Shown piece after piece: positions 22,354-33,959 of a DNA stretch of 64,000 nucleotides. Position numbers and translations under genes: made by a program. How positions within the stretch are numbered: the stretch's first letter is position 1; each line of letters starts with the position of its first letter. The notes under the pieces were generated by a model. It was not told where the DNA came from. It made no database searches and worked only from the letters and a program-made list of their open reading frames with translations. Origin of the DNA: Selaginella moellendorffii (lineage: Eukaryota; Streptophyta; Lycopodiopsida; Selaginellales; Selaginellaceae); contig NW_003314281.1 of NCBI RefSeq assembly GCF_000143415.4, forward strand, positions 484,833 to 548,832, given 5' to 3'.

Positions 22354-24257
22354 TGTGAGACACAAAATCCCTAGGCCCCAAAGTGGAGCCGGAAGGGCGC
22401 CACATGGTAGTGGCCGAAGCGAGAGCCAAACAAGCGTAACACGTTTGGACCAAAAGCTCTGACTTGAAAAGTCAAGAGCGAGAGTGGAACTCCCAACGAA
22501 GTGCTCGAGGAACGAGCACGAAGCGAGCAAAAGGCGAGGCTCCAAAAAGGGACCCAAAAGGACCAACACATGACGCGTGGGAGTGTCCGAGATGGAGTCC
22601 GAAGTGGAGTCCGAGATGGACCCGAGATGGAGTCCGAGATGGAGTCCGAGATGGACCCGAGATGGACCCGAAATGGAGTCCGAGATGGAGTCCGAGGTGG
22701 ACCCGAGATGGAGTCCGAGATGGAGTCCGAGATGGACCCGAGATGGACCCGAGATGGAGTCCGAGATGGAGTCCGAGATGGAGTCCGAGGTGGACCCGAG
22801 ATGGACCCGAAATGGAGTCCGAGATGGAGTCCGAGATGGACCCGAGATGGAGTCCGAGATGGAGTCCGAGATGGAGTCCGAGGTGGACCCAAGATGGACC
22901 CGAGATGGAGTCCGAGATGGAGTCCGAGATGGACCCGAGATGGAGTCCGAGATGGAGTCCGAGATGGACCCGAGATGGACCCGAAATGGAGTCCGAGATG
23001 GAGTCCGAGATGGACCTGAGATGGAGTCCGAGATGGAGTCCGAGATGGACCCGAGATGGACCCGAGATGGAGTCCGAGATGGAGTCCGAGATGGAGTCCG
23101 AGATGGAGTCCGAAGTCGAGACCGAGACCGGAACCGAGACCGAGACCGAGACCGAGATTGGGACCGAGACCGAGACCGAGGCCGAGGCCAAGACCGAGCC
23201 CGAGCCCGAGCCCGAGTCCGAGTCCGAGTCCGAATCCGAGTCCGAGTCCGAGTCCGGAGCCTGAGAGGGTGAAAGCCCAAAGCGTTCGTCTCCCAGACCC
23301 TGGGGGGTTTGGTGAGCTCCAAAAGTATAGTAGGGGGAGGACTGCAGTGGAGCCAGTTTAGCCAGGAAAGGCCAATTTGGCCCAGGAAAGCTAGACCCAG
23401 TGTTGGGTGATGAACTGACCACTGGGAAGTCCAAGACTAGAGTGAACACGGACTGACAAGCGGGGTAGCTTGGTGAAGTGTTCAAGAGCCGGCTCTAGTT
23501 CCCCCGGGAGATCGACTGGCCGATGCTCCCAGTCCAAGTGTGGGTGGCACTACCTACTTGGATACCAGGTGTGGCTCAACGGAACCTCGCTCTAAGCCCA
23601 TGGCTAGAGCACCTAAAGGCAAAAGGCGGGGAGAGTACCCAGGTGGCTTGCGTAAGGCCACGGTGTTCCGAAATGTTGTCCCAAAGGCCTAGACTGTGGA
23701 AAGGAAGGGGAGCAGTCCTCTGGGGTAGTGACCAAGGACACAGTCGTGTGGTGAGGAAGCCCCAGAGGACCATGGGACTTAGTGGTCGGGCCTGTGGGCC
23801 TCGATCCAGTGGCAGTGTTGGCAAACACGGCCAGGGGCAAAAAGGGACTTGGTAGGAACTGACAAAGGGACTTTCGGAAAGGCGATTCCCCAGGTCTGTG
23901 GGCATCCTAAGGATGCTAAGGAGTGGATCCAAGATGACCACTCGTGGACAGATGGCCCAGTCTTGGAGAGACGGGATGGTGATGCAAGTGGTATTGGACC
24001 ACTAGTGCAGCAAAGGTGAATGGGCATGGCCTTAGCGTAACGGGCCGAGATGTCAGTGGTACCTTTGGGTGTCGGTCTTGGGACCGGACACGTGGAGCAC
24101 TTGGACCAGGTGCAAGTGTTGAGTGGCATGGATGCCATTCTTGGGGCTAGCAAGTCCAAGTCCTGAATTGGACTTAAGGAGGTTGTGAGTGAGACTCCTC
24201 CAAGTGGTCGAAGGTGTGGTTAAGTGACTAAAGTAGAATGGAAAAATTAGTCACATA
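22354..24257 (+). repeat. LTR3 of the array
   Basis: Starts TGTGAGACAC and ends at the same deletion junction as LTR2. It shares variants with LTR4, such as GACTTTCGGAAAGG near 23870, rather than with LTR1/2. Confidence 0.75.
22585..23254 (+). repeat. GA-rich compound minisatellite in LTR3
   Basis: Same zones as LTR1: 12-bp GAGATGGAGTCC-type units, then CGAGAC, then CGAGCC/CGAGTC hexamers. Length about 670 bp. Confidence 0.88.
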
Positions 24258-27010
24258 TACTACCCAAGACTTCTAGTATAGGGAAGTCGAATATACCCTT
24301 ACGGGGGATAAGTTGCTTATGTTGCGATATAGTAAGTCAATGTCATAAAAGGAAATACTCATTGTCAAGAAAGCCATCATTGGGACACCCGAACACTCTA
24401 GAACACCAGAAGGTGGTGTTTGATGTCGCGAGGGCAATGGATAAAGCCCAAGGGACTAAGTCCCTAGCGAATGATAGATAGAAGGTGCTATCCAAATGTC
24501 CAAGGTTGCGGAGACAGGAGAGGACTTTCTACCCGAGTTGGACAAAGCCAAAAATGGAATTTTGGCAAGGCTAGTGATGGGCATGTAAAGGCCCATAAGT
24601 AACAATGTAATCCCAGTGTGTTGGATTATAAGGTGAGCATACCCGGATTGAGGAACCACTCCCTAGGCTATTGGGTAGGTTCATCCCTAAGAATACTTGC
24701 TAAGGCATGATAGAAAGTGCAAAGCTATCCTCCTGGTCTGGAGGAGAATGACCAAAGGAAAGGTGTGAAGCCAAAAAGTAAGAAGTAAGGGGATAGAACC
24801 GAACCATAGGAATCAAAGGGCATAACCAAGGTTGGTTATGCCAGCTGGGAGTGGAGAATCAAGAGGGTACTCGAGGATGTTGTTGCTAGCAACCGTGATG
24901 CCATAGAGAGTCTAAAATATGGAATTGTCCATGTTAGACTATATGGCAACTATAAAGCTTGCGAAAGGGGAGGCCTTAGCAAGCTGAGGGACAGAGTTCC
25001 TTCAAGGTTCCCAAAGACGATTCTAGGTAGCATAGTACCTAGAAAGGCCAAGTGTAAATGGTTCATGGAACGCGCGAAATCAGAGTGGCGCAGCAGAAGC
25101 GTGGTCTTGAAGCTTGCCATGAGGCAAAGTTATCAAGGTTAGGGAAGTAGTTCCCGAGTGTTCAAAGAGAGGGCTTTGAACGAAAGTCGATGGTCAAGGA
25201 CTTTCACGCTTATGCAGGAACCATGTTACAATGGTCGGAGAACTTGCCAAGTGAGATTGGCACGTCGGGGGAACAAAGACCCTAGTTGAAGGTGATAACT
25301 TCAAAAAAGGTGGGCCATGGGGCCGAGCATGGAGGAGTCCATGCATGATCACAGACATGTCAAGTGAGAGGACTTGGCAGTGTGGAGGAACTAGGTTCCT
25401 AAGCTGTGATCTGTAGCGCGCTTTAAAAATAAGTTGGTGCACCGGCATGGGGAGTCACGCCAAGCATCTTGTGTGATGCCGTCCGTAGATGCATATACGG
25501 AGGTTGGGTTCGAGTCCCGACCCTCTAGTGCTTGGGTTCGAGTCCCAAATCACTAGGGCGTGGTGATGGTTTGGAATATGAGGACACTCATATTTCGGTG
25601 GTCATGGACTCTCAGTGGGGAGACTGGTTTGGGCACACTGCCAAGCGAGGGATGCCTCGGAGTCGTGATGCACGGTTAGATTGCTTAGTGTGAAAGCTCA
25701 GCATATCTAACTTGAACACTTTGGTGCAAGTGGCACCAAGGTCGTGGTGAGTGAGATGGGGACACCTAATCTCAGTTGCTATGAACCCTTGGCCGTAAGG
25801 GCTAGCTTGGGTGCACCGCCAAGTGTGGGGGATGCCCCCGGGGTTATAGTCAACAACTTGGAGGTCTGGAAGACCAAGTACCTCTTAGCAACTCTGTTAA
25901 GGTGCCAAGGTGAGATCACTAGGTGATCTTATGGCCAGATAAGGACGAGGTCCTTGGTTGGCTAAGGAATGAAGTTCCTGGTTCAAAATGTTGAAATTGA
26001 ACTGTTTAAGGTGGTGTGGCTTGGTCGTGATAACCAAGTGGGAAGAGCACCTAAGGGAAATAAACTATGTCCGTGCGATGGCATAGTGAGTCCGAGGAAA
26101 GTAGTCTCTATAAAAGACCCATGGGAGGGTCACGAAGTTGGGCCGTGGATAGAGCCCATAGCAGAAGATGCTAAAGAGACGTACTAGGGGTGAACGTCCT
26201 CCGGACTTGGCAAAGAAGAGTCTTTGCTATGGAACCGAAACAATACCTCAAGGAGGGAGGTAGAGATTCGATGTTGCTTGGTGCAACAATCAACGGATAG
26301 GAGCAAAAGATGAGTGGCCAAGATAGGGCCGTGGAATCCCTTGGAAGGAATCCAAGTGACAAAGTTAGGCGAGGAACACTAATGTGTTGGACGCTAACAA
26401 ATTGCGGGAAAGGAAGTGTGTTTCCAAGGAGGGATTCCGAAATGCTCCGAGTTGGCGAAAGTGGAAGCTCCAAGGGAGGGAGCGGTAAGGTAGCCAAATG
26501 ATAGGGCCATGAACAGCCCTAGCACAAAGCATGATAACTGGAACTTTGGCACGAAATAGAAGAGAGGATGATGGTGCCCTCGAGTAGAGAACTTCCTAGG
26601 ATGGGAAGTGGAGTTGCACAAAAGGTGCAAGGCAAGGTGTCGGAGACACCTAGGAAATTGACTCCAAGAAGTCAAAAATTCAAAGTTCCAAAGTGCAAAG
26701 GTTATATCGATGGAAATTGAGACTACTCGAGAAGGAGTAGTGGGATTGACTTAGAGAAGGGTCTCTAAGAGGTTTAGCGAGAACTAAACCAATAAAAGGA
26801 TGAACCATTACATGTGGTCCAATCAGTCTCTAAATTGGAGAAACTACGCTCCTTAAAGGATGGACAAGGCATGATGAGCCTTTGATGTCAAACCATAGAC
26901 AAAGATTGGCTAGGTGCCAAAGATGGAAATGGTAACACATGTGGGTGTTACTTTATGAAAGGGTTTACCGTTCGATGAGGACATCGAACTTCGTCTATGG
27001 GTGGTGGAGT
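24258..27010 (+). mobile_element. INT3, internal region lacking PBS
   Basis: Near-copy of INT2 with scattered substitutions, for example TATGCCAGCTGGGA near 24837 against TATGAAAGTTGGGA in INT2. No coding capacity recognised. Confidence 0.75.
25507..25545 (+). repeat. Paired B-box-like sequences in INT3
   Basis: GGTTCGAGTCC at 25507-25517 and 25535-25545, the same pair as in INT1 and INT2. Confidence 0.5.
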
Positions 27011-28853
27011 TGTGAGACACAAAATCCCTAGGCCCCAAAGTGGAGCCGGAAGGGCGCCACATGGTAGTGGCCGAAGCGAGAGCCAAACAAGCGTAACACG
27101 TTTGGACCAAAAGCTCCGACTTGAAAAGTCAAGAGCGAGAGTGGAACTCCCAACGAAGTGCTCGAGGAACGAGCACGAAGCGAGCAAAAGGCAAGGCTCC
27201 AAAAAGGGACCCAAAAGGACCAACACATGACACGTGGGAGTGTCCGAGATGGACTCGAGATGGAGTCCGAGATGGAGTCCGAGATGGACCCGAGATGGAG
27301 TCTGAGATGGAGTCCGAGATGGAGTCCGAGGTGGACCCGAGATGGACCCGAGTTGGAGTCCAAAGTGGAGTCCGAGATGGACCCGAGATGGAGTCCGAAA
27401 TGGAGTCCGAGATGGAGTCCGAGGTGGACCCGAGATGGACCCGAAATGGAGTCCGAGATGGAGTCCGAGATGGACCCGAGATGGAGTCCGAGATGGAGTC
27501 CGAGATGGAGTCCGAGGTGGACCCGAGATGGACCCAAAATGGAGTCCGAGATGGAGTCCGAGATGGACCCGAGATGGAGTCCGAGATGGAGCCGAGATGG
27601 ACCCGAGATGGAGTCCGAGATGGAGTCCGAGATGGAGTCCGAAGTCGAGACCGAGACCGGAACCGAGACCGGGACCGAGACCGAGACCGAGATCGGGACC
27701 GAGACCGAGACCGAGGCCGAGGCCAAGACCGAGCCCGAGCCCGAGTCCGAGTCCGAATCCGAGTCCGAGTCCGAGTCCGAGTCCGGAGCCTGAGAGGGTG
27801 AAAGCCCAAAGCGTTCGTCTCCCAGACCCTGGGGGGTTTGGTGAGCTCCAAAAGTATAGTAGGGGGAGGACTGCAGTGGAGCCAGTTTAGCCAGGAAAGG
27901 CCAATTTGGCCCAGGAAAGCTAGACCCAGTGTTGGGTGATGAACTGACCACTGGGAAGTCCAAGACTAGAGTGAATACGGACTGACAAGCGGGGTAGCTT
28001 GGTGAAGTGTTCAAGAGCCGGCTTTAGTTCCCCCGGGAGATCGACTGGCCGATGCTCCCAATCCAAGTGTGGGTGGCACTACCTACTTGGATACCAGGTG
28101 TGGCTCAACGGAACCTCGCTCTAAGCCCATGGCTAGAGCACCTAAAGGCAAAAGGCGGGGAGAGTACCTAGGTGGCTCGCGTAAGGCCACGGTGTTCCGA
28201 AATGTTGTCCCAAAGGCCTAAACTGTGGAAAGGAAGAGGAGCAGTCCTCTGGGGTAGTGACCAAGGACATAGTCGTGTGGTGAGGAAGTCCCAGAGGACC
28301 ATGGGACTTAGTGGTCGGGCCTGTGGGCCTCGATCCAGTGGCAGTGTTGGCAAACACGGCCAGGGGCAGAAAGGGACTTGGTAGGAACTGACAAAGGGAC
28401 TTTCGGAAAGGCGATTCCCCAGGTCTGTGGGCATCCTAAGGATGCTAAGGAGTGGATCCAAGATGACCACTCGTGGACAGATGGCCCAGTCTTGGAGAGA
28501 CGGGATGGTGATGCAAGTGGTATTGGATCACTAGTGCAGCAAAGGTGAATGGGCATGGCCTTAGCGTAACGGGCCGAGATGTCAGTGGTACCTTTGGGTG
28601 TCGGTCTTGGGACCGGACACGTGGAGCACTTGGACCGGGTGCAAGTGTGGAGTGGCATGGATGCCATTCTTGGGGCTAGCAAGTCCCAAGTCCTAAATTG
28701 GACTTATGGAGGTTGTGAATGAGACTCCTCTAAGTGGTTAGAGGTGTGGTTAAGTGACTAGAGTAGAATGGAAAAATTAGTCGCTTACATCCTCCAAGTG
28801 GTCGGAGGTGTGGTTAAGTGACTAAAGTAGAATGGAAAAATTAGTCCCTTACA
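27011..28853 (+). repeat. LTR4 of the array, with duplicated 3' end
   Basis: Starts TGTGAGACAC and ends ...CCCTTACA just before TCGAT. The last 65-70 bp are present twice in tandem (about 28716-28783 and 28784-28853), each copy ending in a TTACA. Confidence 0.75.
27245..27788 (+). repeat. GA-rich compound minisatellite in LTR4
   Basis: Same three zones as the other LTRs, about 545 bp, including a truncated 9-bp unit near 27590 that shifts the local phase. Confidence 0.88.
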
Positions 28854-28858
28854 TCGAT

Positions 28859-29789
28859 CTCCCAGGGGATCTAAAGCCGGCTCTTGAACACTTCACCAAG
28901 CTACCCCGCTTGTCGGTCCATGTTCACTCTAGTCTTGGACTTCCCAGTGGGCAGCTCATCACCCAACACTGAGAACAACCTTCCTAGGCCAAACTGGCTC
29001 CACTGCAATCCTCCCCTTACTATACTTTTGGAGCTCACCAAACCCCCCAGGGTCTAGGAGGCGAACGCTTTGGGCTTTCACCCTCTCAGACTCGAACTCG
29101 GACTCAGAGTCAGACTCGGACTCAGACTCGGACTTGAGCTCGGGCTCGGGCTCAGTCTCAGCCTCGGTCTTGGTCTTGGTCCCGGTCTCGATCTCGGTCC
29201 CGGTCTCGGTCTCGGTCCCGGTCTCGGTCTCGGTCCCGGTCTCGGTCTCGGTCTCGGTCCCGGTCCTGGTCCCGGTCTCAATCTTGGTCTCGGTCGCAGC
29301 CCGGTTGGGGTCTCGGTCCCGATCTCGGTCTCGACCTCGGACTCCATCTCGGGTCCTTCTCGGACTCCATCTCGGACTCTGTCTTGGTCCATCTCGGACT
29401 CCATCTTGGGTCCATCTCGGACTCCGTCTCGGTCCATCTCGGGTTCATCTCAGACTCCATCTCGGTCCATCTCGGACTCCGTCTCGGTCCATCTCGGGTC
29501 CATCTCGGACTCCATCTCAGATTCCATCTTGGATTCCATCTTAGACTCCATCTCAGGCACTTCCACGTGTCATGTGTTCATCTTTTGGGTCCCTTTTTTA
29601 GAGCCTCGCTTATTGCTCACTTCGTGCTTATTCCTCGAGCACTTTGTTGGGGGTTCCACTTCTGCTCTCGACCTATCAAGTCGAAGCTTTTAGTCCAAAC
29701 GTGTTACGCTCGTTTGGCTTTTGCTTTGGCCACTACCACGTGGTGCCCTTCCAGCTCCACTTTGGGGCCTAGGTATTTTATGTCTCACA
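28859..29789 (-). mobile_element. Outer solo LTR (reverse strand), right half
   Basis: Reverse complement of the 5' half of the array LTRs, ending in ...TGTCTCACA (TGTGAGACA on the reverse strand) and followed by GGTAG. It includes its own diverged minisatellite at about 29086-29560 (CTCGGACTCC/CCATCTCGG reading). Together with 11140-11888 it makes one LTR of about 1.68 kb, split by the array. Confidence 0.8.
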
Positions 29790-29905
29790 GGTAGCTGTCA
29801 AATTGGTTTAAATCCAGACCACTTGCTCCTATATATAAATTAGGGTTTTTGAGCTAATTGATATGCATATTTTTTATATTCCCTTTCCATATTCCAAGCA
29901 CTCAC
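29790..29905 (+). mobile_element. Continuation of the interrupted Ty3/gypsy LTR
   Basis: Starts with the second GGTAG copy and contains CTATATATAAATTAG near 29830, a plausible LTR TATA box. It ends near 29905, where sequence matching hAT copy B (from about 38104) resumes. Confidence 0.45.
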
Positions 29906-30033
29906 AAGAGGTATAAATTAATTTTTATCTTCCACAATGAAAAACAATTGTAATATTCACAAGAAGGAAAAGAAAGTTTGCCCTGCAAAATGCTAAACTT
30001 AATTGCCCTGCAAATTTGAAGCTTGTGGCAGTG

Positions 30034-31105
30034 GCAATAGTGTTCAGTAGCTTTGCATTCGTTACACCATGAGCCAGCACAAGGTTCTTAAGTATACAAT
30101 AGAAACATCACTATGTGAGAAGAAATACTCCAGTTTTTTCTTTCCCAAGTAGGTGGCAAACTATAAGACCTGGTTGAAAGGGAGAGTTCTGCACAGTACA
30201 CACTAGAAGATGGCCATGCTGCGTGTTTGAAGCCAACTTTTCTCTAGGCCTGGAAGAAGAAGCTTTAAGTTTATGGAATTTATAGAGCAAGAGTACGAGA
30301 TACAACAGGTTTCTATATACTATTATTCCCTTCCACGGCTGTGCAATAGTTTGTTGTGCAACAGTAGAAAGGGCGCTACCGAGACGAAGAAAACAGTCTT
30401 GTGTGTGTCAGATCATTGTTGTCAAACAACATTGATCGATCTGGAATCACAGCACTAGTGCCAGATCGCTCCAGTTTCTCGTCTGACCGTTTGTCGTGTG
30501 AAAGTTTTATGAAGTTGCTCTCTCCACTCATCTTCACAGACAGCAGTAATTAGCTCCTTTCTTCGTCTTCTTCATTGATTCTTCTTCGCTTTCTTCTCTA
30601 CTTTTTCTTTCTTCCCCCTGTGTAGTTCGTGCTGCTTCTGTGGAGAGCACCAGCCCAAGCTATACCACAAAGTCCATCCTACTGTAGCGATAGTCATCAA
30701 CAGTATAGTGGTCATGTTCTTGAGAGATCCTACCGCGATTTAACGAGCAAGAAAGGGAGTGATGTTTGCATGGCGGGACAAGCATGGCACAGGTTTTGTA
30801 GATCCCTATACGAGTCTTTAGCTTCCTTTCGTTGAGGGGTCAAAAAATTCAAGCTTTGTTCTTTTCTCATGAATATTTTTTCTTGGTCCTGGTCCCTTGT
30901 GTGTCTGAAGCATCTATCTCATAGCTAGGAACATTTTCAAGAGACCAGCAGAGCGGAAAACATTGATTTAAAACAAACATCTCGTATATAACACCCAGCG
31001 TATTCTTCTCGTCCCAGTCGAACTTCATCCTGTGTTCTTCCCAAAGCTTCCACAGGCATTTTCTAGTTTCTGTTCTTCTTTTTTCTTGTTGATGGTGCCA
31101 TGCAG
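30034..31105 (+). promoter_or_regulatory. MYB promoter and leader, copy B
   Basis: Almost the same sequence as 49930-51063 upstream of the intact MYB gene, including TCGTATATAACACCC (TATA box, about 30988-30994). Short reading frames such as one of 68 codons at 30629 are conserved only because the DNA is duplicated. It now drives only a broken exon 1. Confidence 0.65.
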
Positions 31106-31238
31106 ATGGGTCGATCTCCTTGCTGCGAGAAAATCGGTCTCAACAGGGGTCCATGGACTCGTGAAGAAGACACGCTCCTCACGCAGTATGTCAACGAGCA
31201 CGGCGAAGGGTCTTGGAGAACGCTTCCAAAGGCCGCAG
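31106..31238 (+). pseudogene. R2R3-MYB exon 1 orphan, copy B
   Basis: Encodes [20 protein letters not shown] and the rest of the first part of the R2 repeat up to the GT donor. The intron is cut about 30 bp later near 31268, and the sequence runs into the leader of ARM copy B. Exons 2 and 3 are missing. Confidence 0.85.
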
Positions 31239-31413
31239 GTTTGATCCGCCCAAATCTCATTCCACTCCTTGTCTCTAGCTTACTTGCTTATGCCAGCAAC
31301 ATGAGAAAGACATTCAAGCGGCTTTGAAGTCGTCAATACCACGGTCACCAGTCTTAGCTGGACCCACGCAAGAGCTGCCTCCTCAAATGCCCAGAACTCC
31401 TTGAACACTAAAC

Positions 31414-33874
31414 ATGGATTCGTGGAACAGCAGAAAGTTTCAAAGGGCACAGTCTGCCGGTGCCCCCAAGAGTACCGTTCACTTTGCGGACGAGGTAACC
31501 ATTCAAGTTCCTTCTTCCGGCTCTGCTCTCGCTTCTCCACCTTCAAGCACTAGAACCCCCAATACCAGTGAGTTGTGGTCGGTTTTTTCTCCACATCCGG
31601 AAGTCGAGCAGCAGCCTTCCACTCCCAAGCCTTCAGCTCCAGTGAAATGGAGTTATTTAAGACGACGAGGGCAGCAGTCTTCCACTCCCGAGCCTTCAGC
31701 TAATTCCCAATCACCAGAGCAGCGTCTCAATCTGATAGCTTTCAGGCTCGCAGTTCTTGAAAAGTTCGCCACTGGCCTCGGGAAATTGGCCTTCGTCTGG
31801 GCAACTGTTGTTCTCCTCGGTGGATTCGTGAGCAACATTCCGGCCAAAGACTTTTGGACGATATCGGCCTTGCTGCTGACTGAAGGAACGCGGGTTTTCA
31901 GTCGAAGTAGCGAGTTGGAATGGCAGCAGGCAAATTACAGCTTGGGAACTCTCGGCTTCAGCTCGTTCGTGTTCGACAAGAGCGCCAGATTAAGGCAGAC
32001 GTTCTCTGCAGCCTTCGACCATGACCACCCTGAACAGAACGTTAGCAGAGATCGACTTTCCAAAAATCCAGTAAAGAAAGATTTATACCAGGGATTCGGT
32101 GCCCGAAGAACTTGGTCCGTGGGAAGCGTCCCGTTCCTGCCGTATGTAAAGTCCCTCCCCACCAGGATCATCAGCCTTTTCATGTACTTCCTCCAGCTTG
32201 CTTCTGCAACAGTCACCGTATGTTTCTCAGTATATCGACTTGCCGAGCACGGCTTCAATGCCCAAGGAAAAAACACTGAGCAAGCACTTACGGTGTTTTA
32301 CGCGATGATGCTGGCAGAAACGTCGCTATTCCTCCTGGAGAGAGCATATTGGGAATTCAAGCTTCATTACCAGAGGTTGCTGGAAGTAGCACTCTAACGT
32401 GTGAGCTTGATCAAGTCGACATTGAAACCATGAAGCAGTACTGGTACACATTGTACTCACGATCGCTGAACGGAAGCGTGTTTGATGGCCTGGGAATGGA
32501 CCTTATCGATTTCACCGTCGAGAAGCTGCAGTCAAGCATAAGGGAAGAGCAGCTCGGTAGCGTCAACATACTGTCAGCTCTTGTCTCAAAAGGAGATTCA
32601 ATAAAAGAAACGCGACGGAGGATGGAGTTGTGGAGAGACTCTTAGAGATGATCACCTGGAAGGATCGTAGTGAGGCCGAAATCAGGAAAGCTGCAACGAT
32701 AGTAATCAGGCACCTGGTTCATCACCGCCGTAACTGCTTCAGGATTTCCGCTATCCCTGGATCCCTGGAGGCCCTCACTGCTCTTTTAGCCGCAAGAAAA
32801 GAAGAGGAAGTGCTAGAAGAAAAGAGCTACAGACTCACTATCCTCAACGGGCTAGCCGTGGACCACAGGATATCCGTGCGAATCGGTAACACCAGCGGAC
32901 TTATCTCCATCCTGGTTGAATTTATCCAAGACGAACGAAGGAAAGAAGTATGCCGTCAATCACTCAAGCTTTTGAAGAAATTGGCTCGCGTGGGAGGAGA
33001 TTCTGGACGGTCACTGCGAAAGAAGATGGTGTCGGTAGTGCCAGCAGTAAGAAGTCTTCAAAGGATGTGCAATCTCAAAGATTTGGAGCTACAAGGCCTG
33101 GCAGTCGACGTGATCAAGCTGCTAGCAACCGAGGACGAGCTTAGAGATTGCATTGGTGCGACTGGAGGAGTTATCCAAAGCTTGATGGCCATATTTACGA
33201 GAGAAACCGCACCGAAGAGCAAACAGTTGATCATCGCCATGAAAGCCGGGGAAGCCATAATTGTGCTCGTTTTCCAGTGTCCCAACAATTGCTCGAGGCT
33301 CCTCATGCACAAAAGCTACAGACAAGGTGGCGTTAGCAAGACCCTCAAGAGCTTGATCAACATGCTCACCAAGCCAGTTGGAGTCCATGCAGCCATAATT
33401 TTGCGAAGCTTGTGCGGTGACCTTAACGACGAAGAAAAGTTGGAGCTTGGAGCAGCCATATCTCCCATCATCCAGATGGTGCTGGAATCCACGGACATGG
33501 AACAGCTGGCAGCCATCGGTTTGGCAGCAGCCATAATCCCCTGGCTTAACTTTGAACAAGGCGTGCTATCGCAACAATCACGGCTTTGCGAAAAATTCAG
33601 AGAGCTTCTATCCCACACAGCACCTTCTAGGAGCTTGAATTGTATCCGGCGATATAGCGTAGAGCTTCTGAACAGCTTGATGGCAAAGGACGCCAGGTTC
33701 TTGCGACGTTTTAGAGAAGACGGTGAAATGGAGGCGTCCCTGGAAGCAATGTTAGCGACTGCCTCAGACGAAGAAAACTTCTTAACGTTTTCGGGTTTTG
33801 TGGGACTTATCAAGTATTCCAGCAGCATCGAGGAGCTCGTCAAGATCGCCCTATCGAACTTACACAGGCTGTAG
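31414..33874 (+). pseudogene. ARM-repeat membrane protein, copy B (two frameshifts)
   Basis: Paralogue of copies A and C along its whole length. The frame is broken twice. One base is lost near 32389 (GTAGCACTCTAA against GTAGTCACTCGA), giving a stop at 32395. About 13 bp are lost near 32622, where the codons around GTTPG are deleted. The three frames run 31414-32397, 32349-32645 and 32630-33874. The N-terminal region carries an extra Ser/Pro segment from a small duplication near 31640-31700. The membrane helices and the ARM part are each still intact, so truncated products are possible. The simplest reading is a recent pseudogene, unless the assembly is wrong at these two sites. Confidence 0.85.
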
Positions 33875-33959
33875 CTTCACCTTTTCCAAAAAAAAAGAAC
33901 CTCGAATGTGTCATGCTGTTAAGAATAAAATACAAATTCAGTTTCAGCAACTTGCTCAC

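Larger units (their letters stand above)
11889..28853 (+). mobile_element. Tandem LARD-like LTR retroelement array (LTR-INT-LTR-INT-LTR-INT-LTR)
   Basis: Four LTRs and three internal regions in direct orientation are flanked by the 5-bp target duplication TCGAT at 11884-11888 and 28854-28858. The LTRs begin TGTGAGACAC; the outermost ends read ...CATACA and ...CTTACA. No gag, protease, RT or integrase similarity was seen in any frame, so it fits a non-autonomous large retrotransposon derivative moved in trans. Multiple LTR/internal units between a single target duplication are best explained by unequal recombination between LTRs after one insertion. LTR1 resembles LTR2 most, and LTR3 resembles LTR4. 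Confidence 0.8.
4781..30025 (+). mobile_element. hAT-like DNA transposon relic, copy A, greatly enlarged by nested insertions
   Basis: The left end CAGGTCTCAAATTTGCAC and the right end GCAAATTTGAAGCTTG (up to 30025) form imperfect terminal inverted repeats, flanked by the 8-bp target duplication described separately. Own sequence remains at 4781-6762, about 10439-10640 and about 29906-30025, and it aligns with the 2.45-kb copy at 35745-38196. Everything else inside is later insertion: an AT-rich insert, a Ty3/gypsy fragment, a reverse solo LTR and the LARD-like array. Roughly 270 bp carrying the dimerisation-domain end of the transposase are missing compared with copy B. Confidence 0.75.

Noticed and set aside
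30629-30835. Small protein of 68 codons conserved at 50588-50794
   Set aside because: It is in duplicated MYB promoter DNA. The similarity equals that of the surrounding non-coding sequence.
31414-33874. Programmed frameshifting in ARM copy B
   Set aside because: The sites are plain deletions relative to copies A and C, one of them about 13 bp. No slippery sequence is present.
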